Source of the DNA: Bacteroidota bacterium
Lineage (GTDB): Bacteria; Bacteroidota; Bacteroidia; Bacteroidales; JAAUTT01
DNA length: 37,285 bases
Direction: 5' to 3'
Assembly: GCA_021779665.1 (NCBI GenBank)
Contig: JAJYAG010000054.1
Location: 1 to 37,285 of the forward strand
Part shown: one piece after another, positions 1-7,703 of the stretch
How positions within the stretch are numbered: the stretch's first letter is position 1
Layout: every line of letters begins with the position of its first letter
The notes under the pieces: generated by a model
The model's database searches: none
Told to the model about the DNA's origin: nothing
Seen by the model: only the letters and a program-made list of their open reading frames with translations
Made by a program: the position numbers and the translations under genes

Positions 1-1
1 C

Positions 2-1090
2 GATCTGGCAGGTAAATGGAACCTTGGATTGCAGCATGTTACCGACGACAGGGATACCACGCTTGGTAATTTCTCTGTAGCTCGTATCTCCCGAAATATT
101 GGAAAACAATCGTCGGTCGGAGTAATCGGCACTTTTGGAAACGCCACCAGCAGCGCCGAAAATGCAGTATTTGGAGCTGATGTTCACCTGGCAACTTCCA
201 AATTCCGGAAAAACAAAAACCTGGACTTTACACTATTTGCCCTTAAATCGCACACCGAAAAAACGGCCGGGAAAAATCATGCTATTGGCGGCTCGGTCTA
301 TTATCCAAACGATTTCTTTAACTTTCTGGGAGGTTTCCACGAAATTGGCGACGCGTTTCATGCCGGGGCTGGTTTTGTTCCCCGCAAGGGAATACGCGAG
401 AGCTATTTAAATGCCGGAATCGGTCCTCGCCCTAATAAGTGGGGAATATTACAGATCCAGGTATTGGGTGGTATTGATTATATTACCAACCTGCATAACA
501 GAATGCTGACACGGCAGATGGATTTTACCCCACTCCAGATTCGTTTTAAATCGGGCGAGATCATCCGGTTTAGTGCCACAAACCAAAACGAATACCTGGA
601 AGCTCCGTTTAAGATTTATTCAACTTATGCTATTCCTGCAGGTGCTTATAATTTCACCAAAACAAATATTTCACTTGAATCGGCCATGCGAAGGAATTTC
701 TGGTCGACAGTAAAATTCAGCAAAGGAACTTTTTACGATGGCCACCGCCAGGATTTCAACTTAGCTTTTGGCTATAAAATTTTTGTCCCGTTGTTTGTAG
801 GCATGGAATTCCAACAAAACAAAATCGATATTGAAAGCGGTTCCTTTACAGCCGAGGTCTACCGGTCAAACATAAACATACTGTTCTCTCCCGGCATCAC
901 GCTCTATAATTTTCTTCAATACGATAATTTCTCAAAAACGCTGGGCTGGCAGTCCCGATTCCAGTGGATTCTCAAACCCGAGCACGAAATTATGCTGGTG
1001 TGGAACTCTGTTTCGGCCGATCCGCTCGAACGCTTCACTATTACCGAAGGAACCCTGAACCTGAAAATGAAGTATGTACTGAGGTTTTAG
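2..1090 (+). CDS. DUF5916-type outer-membrane protein, C-terminal part (5' end outside window)
   Basis: The reading frame is open from the first bases, so this is the C-terminal ~362 residues of a longer protein. It alternates short polar and aromatic strands typical of an outer-membrane beta-barrel and ends in ...KMKYVLRF with a terminal Phe, as barrel proteins usually do. The stretch near the C-terminus (FLQYDNFSKTLGWQSRFQW, then a P-x-H-x-x-M-L-V-W pattern) resembles the end of DUF5916 proteins, which carry an N-terminal carbohydrate-binding-like domain and a barrel. That N-terminal part would lie upstream of the window and cannot be checked. No biochemical role is known to me for the family; a link to surface proteolysis or glycan handling would be a guess. 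The first in-frame start-like codon (TTG at 29) is not the real start. Confidence 0.6.
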   Translation, partial: DLAGKWNLGLQHVTDDRDTTLGNFSVARISRNIGKQSSVGVIGTFGNATSSAENAVFGADVHLATSKFRKNKNLDFTLFALKSHTEKTAGKNHAIGGSVYYPNDFFNFLGGFHEIGDAFHAGAGFVPRKGIRESYLNAGIGPRPNKWGILQIQVLGGIDYITNLHNRMLTRQMDFTPLQIRFKSGEIIRFSATNQNEYLEAPFKIYSTYAIPAGAYNFTKTNISLESAMRRNFWSTVKFSKGTFYDGHRQDFNLAFGYKIFVPLFVGMEFQQNKIDIESGSFTAEVYRSNINILFSPGITLYNFLQYDNFSKTLGWQSRFQWILKPEHEIMLVWNSVSADPLERFTITEGTLNLKMKYVLRF

Positions 1091-1174
1091 CGGGTTACGA
1101 GTTAAGGGGTTTCGAGTTGTGGGTTATAGTTTGCAGATTGTAGGACTTTTCTTACTTCTAACTTCATCCTTCCT

Positions 1175-1200
1175 ACTTCTCACTTCTCACTTCTCACTTC
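1175..1200. repeat. 7-bp tandem repeat (ACTTCTC x3.7)
   Basis: The unit ACTTCTC is repeated three full times plus five bases. It lies in the 242-bp gap between the DUF5916-type gene and ku and is flanked by related CTTCTAACTTC-like text. It is a short microsatellite in non-coding DNA; no function is visible. The rest of the gap holds only a possible ku promoter near 1288-1300. Confidence 0.85.
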
Positions 1201-1332
1201 CATAACCCTGTCCAACAAATTCCTCACCTTGTGGAAAAAAAACTAAGCTACTTTCCTTTAACCACGCAGAATTGAGCCTTTCAAGGATGGCATATAATTT
1301 ATACTATGTCCTTTCCCTAATGAGATTGTGTT

Positions 1333-2109
1333 ATGAGACCAGTTTGGACCGGTTCAGTTGGATTTGGATTAGTGAATATACCTGTAAAGTTGTTCAGTGC
1401 TATAGAGCCAACGGGATTAGACCTCGATATGCTCGATAAAACTGATCATGGAAAAATTAAATACAAACGGGTGAACGAAAATACAGGCGAAGAAGTACCC
1501 TGGGATAATATTGTAAAGGGCTATAGTCTTGACGGCGATTACGTTGTATTGGACGATACAGACTTTGAGCGTGCCAACGCCAAAAAGACCAAAACAATTG
1601 AAATTAACGATTTTGTAAATAAGGAAGAAATTGACAGCATTTATTACGAAGCTCCTTATTATGTTTTACCTGATAAAACAGGCATTAAAGCCTATTTTCT
1701 GCTGAAAGAAGCTTTGATGCAAACAGGTAAAGCCGGAGTTGGCAGTTTTGTAATGCGGAATAAAGAGGGTTTGGCTGTTTTAAGGGCAACCGACAAGCTT
1801 ATCATTTTGCAGCGAATACATTTTCAGGAAGAAATCAGAAAATCGGAAGACCTGGAAATTCCCGAAACTGCCGAGCTTAAAAGTCAGGAGCTTAAAATGG
1901 CTGTTACCCTGATTGATCAGCTTACAGCTCCGTTTGATATTTCCAAGTACAAGGACAACTACAAGGAAGAGATCATGAAAATAATTAAGGAGAAATCGGA
2001 AGGAATTCAAAAGCCTGTTCAGAAGCTGAAGGTTGTGAATAAATCTACGCAGAACCTTATGGAACAGCTTAAAGCCAGTTTGGAAATTAAACACAAAAAG
2101 GTGTCATAA
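1333..2109 (+). CDS. ku: Ku-family DNA end-binding protein
   Basis: The 258-residue protein opens with the classic bacterial Ku start (MRPVWTGSVGFGLVNIPVKL) and shows the single Ku core domain over about residues 1-225, followed by a short Lys-rich tail. Bacterial Ku forms a homodimeric ring that threads onto DNA double-strand breaks and recruits LigD in non-homologous end joining. Length is normal for the family. The gene is first in an apparent operon: the ligase-like gene starts 18 bp after it and the polymerase-domain gene overlaps that one. Start chosen at ATG 1333, which gives the conserved N-terminus directly. The C-terminal tail that normally contacts LigD is present but short. Identification is firm from sequence; activity in repair is inferred from the family. 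Confidence 0.97.
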   Translation: MRPVWTGSVGFGLVNIPVKLFSAIEPTGLDLDMLDKTDHGKIKYKRVNENTGEEVPWDNIVKGYSLDGDYVVLDDTDFERANAKKTKTIEINDFVNKEEIDSIYYEAPYYVLPDKTGIKAYFLLKEALMQTGKAGVGSFVMRNKEGLAVLRATDKLIILQRIHFQEEIRKSEDLEIPETAELKSQELKMAVTLIDQLTAPFDISKYKDNYKEEIMKIIKEKSEGIQKPVQKLKVVNKSTQNLMEQLKASLEIKHKKVS

Positions 2110-2127
2110 ACGTTAGAAATTATTACC

Positions 2128-2799
2128 ATGCAGGAATATATTAAGCCAATGCTACCGGCTGAACTTTCGCGACCATTCGATAACGATGAATGGCTGTTCG
2201 AAAAGAATTACGGTGGTTTCAGGGCTATTGCCGTTAAAAGCAACGGACAGGTTAATCTGTACGCAAATAAGAGTCAATTATTTAACCACGACTTCCCGGA
2301 GCTTGTCCGCGAATTAAGCAAGTTCCCGTCCGACTTTGTTATCGATAGGGAAATTGTGGTGCTTAACGAAGCCGGATGGCCCGATCCCGATCGTTTAATC
2401 CGTTATCACGAATATAAAAATCTGGATGTACGGTACCTCGTATTTGATTTGTTGTCAGTAGAAGGTCAGTCGCTACTAAGGACTCCTCTTATAAACCGTA
2501 AGGAATTTCTGAAAAAGGTACTGCTTCGTAACACCAAGCATGTTCAATACCTCAGTTTTGTTACCGGAAGCGGATGCGACCTTTACCACTCCGCTACGCG
2601 GGAAGACATTGAAGGTATTACTGCTAAAAACATAAATGGAATTTACCGGCCCGGTAAAATAAGTTACGAATGGTTGAAGGTGAGGGTAAGAAAATCGCCG
2701 GAGATCCAATTGCACGGATTAATTCGCCCACATATAGTTCACAAAAAGATAAACGCAGTTATTGCAGAACAAACGGAGATAAAACATGCCCATGATTAA
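2128..2799 (+). CDS. Stand-alone LigD-type ATP-dependent DNA ligase domain, catalytically degenerate
   Basis: A 223-residue relative of the LigD adenylation (nucleotidyltransferase) domain. Motif IIIa (YLVFDLLSVEG), motif IV (EGITAK at about 162-167) and a YRPGK...WLKV segment are clear. Motif I, normally E-x-K-x-D-G-x-R, reads E25-K-N-Y-G-G-F-R32: the position of the AMP-accepting lysine is Asn27 and the Asp is Gly29. A lysine is present only one residue early. The motif Ia arginine (usually S-R-x-G) is also missing (YANKSQ), motif III has DREIV in place of DGEIV, and motif V ends K-x-R. After motif V only about 35 residues remain, so the OB-fold domain needed for ligation is absent. I infer that the protein cannot self-adenylate and may act as a scaffold or be decaying. 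It lies between ku and the polymerase gene; its last 14 bp overlap the next start. Confidence 0.85.
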   Translation: MQEYIKPMLPAELSRPFDNDEWLFEKNYGGFRAIAVKSNGQVNLYANKSQLFNHDFPELVRELSKFPSDFVIDREIVVLNEAGWPDPDRLIRYHEYKNLDVRYLVFDLLSVEGQSLLRTPLINRKEFLKKVLLRNTKHVQYLSFVTGSGCDLYHSATREDIEGITAKNINGIYRPGKISYEWLKVRVRKSPEIQLHGLIRPHIVHKKINAVIAEQTEIKHAHD

Positions 2800-3724
2800 C
2801 AGTACCGAAATTAAAAGGCAACTTCCCGATGAAGAATTACTGACTTTTGGTTACAAGCCTGCCAAAACTGCTGCAGCTGGAGGCTATACTCCCGGCGACC
2901 CCATAACAAAAGAGATGATTGCTGATTACTATCATAAAATGGCTGGTTATATAATGCCTTATATTGAAAGCCGCCCTCAGTATGTGAGCCGCGATCTGAC
3001 TTTCGACGAAGCTATTTTTCTGAAAGAGGGTGATCCGTCGGTGCCGGTGTTACTTAACCATATAAAAAGCAAAGCCCCCAGGGAAAAAGGGCTTGCAACA
3101 GTATTGTGCAACAGTATGTTTGCATTTCTTTATCTGGTTAATAAAGGTCAGACTGAGATTAACCTCTGGCATTCGACGCCCGAAGCCATTGATTACCCAA
3201 ACTACCTTGTAATTGATCTTGATCCCTCGGAACATAATTCCTTTTCGCAAGTGAAACGGGTAGCCCGAATTGTGAAATCTGTTCTGGATAAAGCAGGTGC
3301 CGAAAGCTTCTGCAAAACCTCGGGAGCGTCGGGAATTCACATCTTTATCCCTATTGGGATGCGTTATCCTTACTCAGTCATAAAGGATTTTGCTTTCACC
3401 ATTTGCATGCTTGCAAACAAACGGATGCCCGAGCTTACAAGCATGGACAAAAAAAAGGCTCATAAACAGCACAAAATTCATTTGGATTACACGCAAAACA
3501 TAAAAGGAAAATCCCTTGTATCGGTTTACAGTGTGCGCGACCTTCCCGGCGCGCCGGTTTCCACTCCGGTTGCGTGGGAAGAGCTTACCGATGATCTCAA
3601 TCCTTACGATTTTAATATATCTACTGTTCCCGAACGTTTGAAAAAGAGCGGCGATTTGTTTAGCGGACTGCTGAGCAGTGAAACAAATCTGCTCCAATGC
3701 ATGCAGAACCTGGGTTCGCAATGA
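2786..3724 (+). CDS. Stand-alone LigD-type polymerase domain (archaeo-eukaryotic primase fold)
   Basis: This 312-residue protein matches the LigD polymerase domain. It has D144-L-D146-P (the metal-binding DxD), KTSGASGIHIF (the SGxxGxH nucleotide-binding motif) and LDYTQN with the third acidic residue, followed by a YSVR..PGAPVSTP segment, all in family order. In LigD this domain adds ribo- or deoxyribonucleotides and fills gaps at ends held by Ku. Length fits a single domain; no 3'-phosphoesterase or ligase domain is fused. The N-terminus has an insert of about 15 residues (near 25-40) before the conserved ITKxxxxDYY segment. Start ATG 2786 lies inside the ligase-like gene, with GGAG 8 bp upstream, so translation is probably coupled; ATG 2792 is an alternative. 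Identification is strong; in vivo partners are inferred from the operon. Confidence 0.95.
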   Translation: MPMINSTEIKRQLPDEELLTFGYKPAKTAAAGGYTPGDPITKEMIADYYHKMAGYIMPYIESRPQYVSRDLTFDEAIFLKEGDPSVPVLLNHIKSKAPREKGLATVLCNSMFAFLYLVNKGQTEINLWHSTPEAIDYPNYLVIDLDPSEHNSFSQVKRVARIVKSVLDKAGAESFCKTSGASGIHIFIPIGMRYPYSVIKDFAFTICMLANKRMPELTSMDKKKAHKQHKIHLDYTQNIKGKSLVSVYSVRDLPGAPVSTPVAWEELTDDLNPYDFNISTVPERLKKSGDLFSGLLSSETNLLQCMQNLGSQ

Positions 3725-3738
3725 GTAAAAATTTCCCC
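3723..3738 (+). promoter_or_regulatory. 16-bp shared element, copy 1 (GAGTAAAAATTTCCCC)
   Basis: Copy 1 of a 16-bp element also found at 7574-7589 and 8314-8329, differing from them at one base. It overlaps the stop codon of the polymerase gene and lies about 257 bp upstream of the AraC-type regulator start (3995). Shared flanks with copy 3 (TG-T/A-TTGTAG) follow directly. It is interpreted as an operator or alternative promoter element, but no regulator is identified. The rest of the 3725-3994 gap is AT-rich, with a TGGCATAAT motif at 3813-3827 and no convincing ORF. Confidence 0.55.
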
Positions 3739-3994
3739 TGTTTGTAGACTTTTGCAAGGATCGGAGCATATGTCTTTTTATTAATCTCAATGAATTCAGG
3801 AGTTTAAATTGTTGGCATAATATTTTTAATAATTACAGTACAGAAAATATAGATCCGGAAAGCCTCTGGCAAACAGAAAATCTGATCTATTCAACTGTAA
3901 TAATCACAATACCAGGTCTTATAGCAGTAATGCCGGTTTTTTGATACTTAATACGGGTTTAATATTTACCAATAAACATCTAAAAATATTATTT

Positions 3995-4528
3995 ATGAAA
4001 ATTTACCTGAAAAACATTGTATGCCCCGATTTGGAAAAGCTGGGTGTAAACTATAAAATTGACGAGCTGGGAATTGAAATCACAAGTTCTGTTTCCGATG
4101 GTTTAAAGGAAGAACTTAATAAAACCCTGCAACCATGTAACCTGGTGTTAATTTCTGAAAACAACTCCGTTACCGTAAAAAAGATCAAATCGTACCTGAA
4201 GGAGCTTTTAAACTACTCTGACGAAGAAATGAAAAGCATGCTTCCTTCGCTGGTTCAGGCACGTAAACCAAGTTTTACTTTTCTCGATAATCTCTTTAGC
4301 CTGGAGACAGGAATATCCATAGAAGAATATTTCAACAAGAAAAAAATTGACTGGGCAAAAAAATTGCTTGCCTATTATAACCTCACTATCACCGAGGTAA
4401 CCTATCAGCTTGGCTATACAAGTATCGATAATTTTACAGAACAGTTTGAGCTTATAACCGGTGTAACACCATATCAGTTCAAACAAATTAAAACAAAACA
4501 ACAAATTCCTGTTTTGGAGGAAGCATAA
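3995..4528 (+). CDS. AraC-type HTH transcriptional regulator with a shortened N-terminal domain
   Basis: The C-terminal ~90 residues form an AraC-type double helix-turn-helix: ISIEEYFNKKKIDWAKKLL, LTITEVTYQLGYTSIDNFTEQF and GVTPYQFK match the canonical pattern. The N-terminal ~70 residues resemble the small metal-binding-like domain of a Bacteroidota family that usually starts KIYIKNMVCxxC. Here only the first Cys (residue 10) survives and about nine residues around the second Cys are missing. ATG 3995 is chosen over the longer frame opening at 3941 because it restores the family N-terminus (MKIYLKNIVC). The gene is followed after 3 bp by topoisomerase IB and has a paralogue at 10656-11249 that keeps a CxxC motif. 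It probably controls the neighbouring stress genes; the ligand is unknown. Confidence 0.85.
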   Translation: MKIYLKNIVCPDLEKLGVNYKIDELGIEITSSVSDGLKEELNKTLQPCNLVLISENNSVTVKKIKSYLKELLNYSDEEMKSMLPSLVQARKPSFTFLDNLFSLETGISIEEYFNKKKIDWAKKLLAYYNLTITEVTYQLGYTSIDNFTEQFELITGVTPYQFKQIKTKQQIPVLEEA

Positions 4529-4531
4529 CTA

Positions 4532-5662
4532 ATGGATGTTGTTAGCGACACTGCAGAACTTGTTCAGAAAAAACAAGTAACGCAACCCGAATTAAAACTT
4601 ACAAGGCGAAAAATAAAAAGCATTATCCAGGATCCCGAGAAAAGTGCAAAAGCCGTTCATCTCGTATATGTTAACGACAAGCAGCCCGGGATCAGGCGAA
4701 TAAAAGAAAACGACACCTTTATCTATAAGTTTGGTAGAAAAACAATTAAAGATGAAGAAACGCTGGCGCGGATAAAGAAGCTCGCATTGCCACCTGCTTG
4801 GGAGAATGTATGGATCTGCGCCAGCGAAAACGGGCATTTACAGGCCACTGGTATCGACACCAAAGGCCGTAAACAATACAAGTATCACAGTAATTGGAAT
4901 CAGGTTCGCAATCAAACCAAATTCTTCAGGATGTATGAATTTGCCAAAATCCTTCCATCCGTAAGGTTGCAACTGGAAAAAGATCTTGCAAGGTCGGAAC
5001 TCACGCACGAAAAAGTGCTTGCGGCCATAGTAAGTCTTATGGAACGAACACCCATCAGGGTAGGCAATTCAAACTATGAAAAGCAATATGGCTCATATGG
5101 TTTAACAACCTTAAAAGATAAGCATGTTAAAATAAAAGGCACCGAACTCCACTTTAAGTTCAGAGGTAAAAAAGGTATTGAACACGACATCAATATCCGC
5201 AGCCGCCGGTTGGCCAATATTGTGAAGCGTTGCCGCGACATTCCCGGGAAAGAGTTATTCCAGTACTTCGACGAGAACGGACACCGCAAAAGTGTGGACT
5301 CAGGAATGGTAAACGATTATATTAAAAAACTGAGCGGAGGCGATTTCACCACCAAAGACTTCAGAACCTGGGCAGGAACAGTGCAAACCTTTCTGGCATT
5401 CAAGGAACTTGGGGTGGGCGAAACTAAAAAGGAAACTCAAAAGTCCATAGTAGCTGCTATGGAAATGGTTTCGAAGCACCTGGGAAATACCCGCAATGTT
5501 TGCAGGAAGTATTACGTTCACCCATCGTTGATTGAGCTTTACGAAAGTAAAAGCCTGGCGGAATATCTGAACGAACTCGACTCTATTGAAGAGAACGATA
5601 ATAAAACCGATCTCACAAAGGAAGAGAAAGTAGTTATGAAAATACTTGAAGGAATAAAATAA
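4532..5662 (+). CDS. DNA topoisomerase IB (poxvirus/bacterial type)
   Basis: The 376-residue protein has the topo IB N-terminal DNA-clamp region (about residues 30-130, with LPPAWENVWI and TGIDTKGRKQYKYH) and the catalytic core. Visible motifs are RVGN..Y...YGSYGLTTLKDKH with the first active-site Arg, FTTKDFRTWAGT with the second Arg, and NTRNVCRKYYVHP, in which Tyr328 is the expected nucleophile. The enzyme relaxes supercoils by nicking one strand through a 3'-phosphotyrosine. Length is normal for bacterial members. It starts 3 bp after the AraC-type regulator, with GGAGG upstream, and is followed after 6 bp by a cupin-like gene, so the three form an operon. Topo IB is accessory in bacteria; its placement beside the NHEJ operon and stress genes suggests a role under DNA damage or desiccation, which is inference. 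Confidence 0.95.
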   Translation: MDVVSDTAELVQKKQVTQPELKLTRRKIKSIIQDPEKSAKAVHLVYVNDKQPGIRRIKENDTFIYKFGRKTIKDEETLARIKKLALPPAWENVWICASENGHLQATGIDTKGRKQYKYHSNWNQVRNQTKFFRMYEFAKILPSVRLQLEKDLARSELTHEKVLAAIVSLMERTPIRVGNSNYEKQYGSYGLTTLKDKHVKIKGTELHFKFRGKKGIEHDINIRSRRLANIVKRCRDIPGKELFQYFDENGHRKSVDSGMVNDYIKKLSGGDFTTKDFRTWAGTVQTFLAFKELGVGETKKETQKSIVAAMEMVSKHLGNTRNVCRKYYVHPSLIELYESKSLAEYLNELDSIEENDNKTDLTKEEKVVMKILEGIK

Positions 5663-5668
5663 ATACCT

Positions 5669-6049
5669 ATGGAAACACTGACATTTGTTGAACAACCCAG
5701 GTTTAAACCGCTTAAACAATCATTCTTTTTACAGGAACTGCCATCGTTTATCAATAAAATAAAAAACGATTGCGGCTGGAAAACAGGCGATTTAAAATCG
5801 ATGGTAGTATTAAACCAACCCGATTTACAAGTGGTACTTACCGGCCTTCACCCTTATTCCGAAATCGAATCAAAAAATACTTATCCCACAGTATTTCATG
5901 TATTGGAAGGCGTTTTAAAAATCCAGATACATAAATCGGAAATGATTTTGGTTGAAGACCAGAAATTTACTCTGGATTACAAGACAAAATATAAACTTGA
6001 GGCATTAACCCAAACGTTATTCCTGATTATTCAATACCCTGAAGCATAA
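5669..6049 (+). CDS. Small cupin-fold protein without the usual metal histidines
   Basis: A 126-residue protein whose central part (about 45-115) follows the cupin strand pattern: a VVLNQPDLQVVLTGL segment, then HVLEGVLKIQIH and LIIQYPEA. Related small cupins have a His pair near xxEHxAP before the V-L-x-G turn; here that position reads EIESKNTYPTVFHVLEG, so the metal site looks incomplete. No signal peptide is visible, so it is probably cytosolic. It is the last gene of the regulator-topoisomerase operon, 6 bp after topo IB. It begins METLTF, similar to METLTY of the DUF892 protein, probably by chance. Fold assignment is moderate and function unknown. Confidence 0.65.
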   Translation: METLTFVEQPRFKPLKQSFFLQELPSFINKIKNDCGWKTGDLKSMVVLNQPDLQVVLTGLHPYSEIESKNTYPTVFHVLEGVLKIQIHKSEMILVEDQKFTLDYKTKYKLEALTQTLFLIIQYPEA

Positions 6050-6238
6050 TGTGGATTCTTTTCCACAAGGCTAACGATTAATCAGTTTGCAATTCAACTG
6101 AATTAAAGCATATTAAACCTTTCGGCATAATTTTTTCCTCATGGGAGTACCGTTATATGAAAAGAATGATCCTAAATCCCATAAATGCTTACCAAGTGGT
6201 GTTTACCAATACATCTATTAACCATTAATTAATTGATT

Positions 6239-6844
6239 ATGAAAGATTATAATGACAATACAACAGGTTCTGATAAATCTGAACGCAGAATGATGACCGG
6301 CTTGTTTAAGGATCGTGAGAGCGCTGAACGTGCGTACAACTACCTTCACGACCGCGGATACTCAAAAGATGAGATTAACCTGATCATGTCGGATGAAACA
6401 CGCAAACGCCACTTTGACGAAACCAAAGGAGAAACTGAAATCGGGACCAAAGCAATGGAAGGTGCAGGCAAAGGCTCAGCCATTGGAGGAGCCATTGGTG
6501 CTGTTGCCGGAGTTATTGCAGCCTTGGGAACCAGTTTGGTAATACCGGGGTTAGGACTTGTGGTGGCAGGACCCATAGCTGCCGGATTAGCAGGCGCCGG
6601 AGCTGGTGGTTTTACCGGCGGACTGATTGGTGCATTAATCGGATGGGGTATTCCTGAAGAACGGGCCCGCATTTATGAATCGAAAATTAAAGAAGGCGGC
6701 ATTGTGATGGGTGTTAACCCAAAAGATCAGGCCGAAGAGGAATATATAGAAAACGACTGGCGCGAAAACCGGGTGGAAGATATTTATGGAACCCGCGATC
6801 GGCAGACGACATATCAAAATCAGGATGCTAACTGGAACAGATAA
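6239..6844 (+). CDS. Glycine-zipper general stress protein (17M/YflT-like)
   Basis: The 201-residue protein has an N-terminal YflT-like segment (about 17-55, GLFKDRESAERAYNYLHDRG, then YSKDEINLIMSD), a long Gly/Ala-rich glycine-zipper region (about 75-135) able to insert in membrane, and a charged C-terminal tail. ATG 6239 is chosen; an upstream in-frame TTG at 6233 is less likely. The family is induced under general stress in many bacteria, but its biochemical role is unknown. The 189-bp upstream gap carries a CGGCATAATTTTTT motif (6123-6136) similar to motifs ahead of ku and the AraC and DUF892 genes. A stem-loop at 6867-6912 follows the gene. Confidence 0.8.
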   Translation: MKDYNDNTTGSDKSERRMMTGLFKDRESAERAYNYLHDRGYSKDEINLIMSDETRKRHFDETKGETEIGTKAMEGAGKGSAIGGAIGAVAGVIAALGTSLVIPGLGLVVAGPIAAGLAGAGAGGFTGGLIGALIGWGIPEERARIYESKIKEGGIVMGVNPKDQAEEEYIENDWRENRVEDIYGTRDRQTTYQNQDANWNR

Positions 6845-6866
6845 AAATTGATTATTACATGAATTG

Positions 6867-6912
6867 AAGGAACCTGGACCGGAAGCTGTATGCAACTGGT
6901 TCAGGCCTTTTG
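6867..6912 (+). terminator. Possible intrinsic terminator after the glycine-zipper gene
   Basis: AAGG plus CCTGGACC (6867-6880, with a 2-nt bulge) pairs with GGTTCAGG plus CCTT (6898-6909), including one G-U pair, and is followed by a short T run. It sits 22 bp after the stop of the stress gene and 17 bp before the next start. Confidence 0.45.
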
Positions 6913-6925
6913 CTAAAATAAAGTT

Positions 6926-7126
6926 ATGTTAAGGAAATTGTTTTATATAGTTGCCGCAATACTCATAGTGATATGGGCTGTGGGCTTTTTTGTTTATGCC
7001 CTGGGTGCCCTGGTCCATCTGCTGCTCATTCTGGCCATTCTGCTCATCGCTTTCCGTGTGGCCCGGAGCGCAAAGAAAAAACCAAAACAGGATGTCTATC
7101 ATCGTTATCCGCAAAATAAATTTTAG
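6926..7126 (+). CDS. lmo0937-type small membrane protein (copy 1)
   Basis: A 66-residue peptide with two closely spaced hydrophobic helices (about 5-23 and 27-45) separated by the GALVHLLL turn, then a basic tail. The pattern (IAxxLIxxWxxGFxxYxxGxLxHxLLxxAIxxL) matches the lmo0937 family, which is scattered through stress loci of many phyla and has no established function. It is longer than usual because of the KKKPKQ-rich C-terminal tail. The deaminase gene begins 2 bp after its stop, so the two are co-transcribed. A second copy lies at 10468-10626. Confidence 0.8.
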   Translation: MLRKLFYIVAAILIVIWAVGFFVYALGALVHLLLILAILLIAFRVARSAKKKPKQDVYHRYPQNKF

Positions 7127-7128
7127 CC

Positions 7129-7572
7129 ATGAATTCCGAAGAACAACAAAGATTTATGCAAATGGCTGTCGACTTATCCGAGTCGTCGGTTTTAAATAAT
7201 ACGGGAGGCCCCTTTGGAGCTATCGTAGTTAAGAACGGCAACGTAGTGGGAAATTCGGCCAGTGCTTATTCAAAGCTGTATGCTGGCACCCATGCCGAGG
7301 TTTTGGCCATACGAGATGCGTGCCGGCACTTAAAGACTCTTGATCTTTCCGGATGTCAGATTTATTCATCGGCAGAACCATGCCCCATGTGCCTGGCTGC
7401 CATATACTGGGCTCAGATCAGTGAGATCTATTACTGCAATACCGGAAACAACATTGTAAGCCTGGGATATGCCAAAAGCTCAGTTCAAATTTCATGTGCA
7501 ACAGCCTTTGATAAAACTGAAGGTGGTAAAACCAGCAAAAACCGCAAAGATATTGCTTTGGCGCATGAGTAA
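7129..7572 (+). CDS. Cytidine/deoxycytidylate-type nucleoside deaminase (guanine deaminase-like)
   Basis: The 147-residue zinc deaminase shows the HAE motif (His55, catalytic Glu57) and P84-C85-P-M-C88 zinc ligands, with GGPFGAIVVKNG and AIYWAQISEIYY as in bacterial guanine deaminases. These enzymes hydrolyse guanine to xanthine; a related activity on another base is possible. The C-terminus after about residue 112 departs from the guanine deaminase pattern and is slightly short, so substrate should be treated as uncertain. The tRNA-adenosine deaminase TadA is less likely because of the GGPFG...AIYWA signature. It starts 2 bp after the lmo0937-type gene, an unusual pairing. The 16-bp shared element begins 2 bp after its stop. 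Confidence 0.85.
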   Translation: MNSEEQQRFMQMAVDLSESSVLNNTGGPFGAIVVKNGNVVGNSASAYSKLYAGTHAEVLAIRDACRHLKTLDLSGCQIYSSAEPCPMCLAAIYWAQISEIYYCNTGNNIVSLGYAKSSVQISCATAFDKTEGGKTSKNRKDIALAHE

Positions 7573-7573
7573 T

Positions 7574-7589
7574 GAGTAAAAAATTCCCC
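7574..7589 (+). promoter_or_regulatory. 16-bp shared element, copy 2 (GAGTAAAAAATTCCCC)
   Basis: Identical to copy 3 and one base different from copy 1. It lies immediately after the deaminase stop codon and 115 bp upstream of the next start (7704). As in copy 1, it directly follows a stop codon, which suggests it belongs to the downstream unit's promoter region. Confidence 0.6.
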
Positions 7590-7703
7590 CGGTCGCAACA
7601 TAACTTTTTGCGTTCATAACGAAACTATCAGCTATTTACAGAATGACTCACAAATTTAAACCTTAAAACCCTTTCCTATTGATATATCTATACTACTTGT
7701 AAC

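Noticed and set aside
3941-3994. Upstream extension of the first AraC-type regulator
   Set aside because: The extra 18 residues do not match the family N-terminus, which begins at ATG 3995.
6157-6228. 23-codon ORF (MKRMILNPINAYQVV...) in the leader of the glycine-zipper gene
   Set aside because: No supporting spacing or family; AT-rich leader of this length can hold such an ORF by chance.
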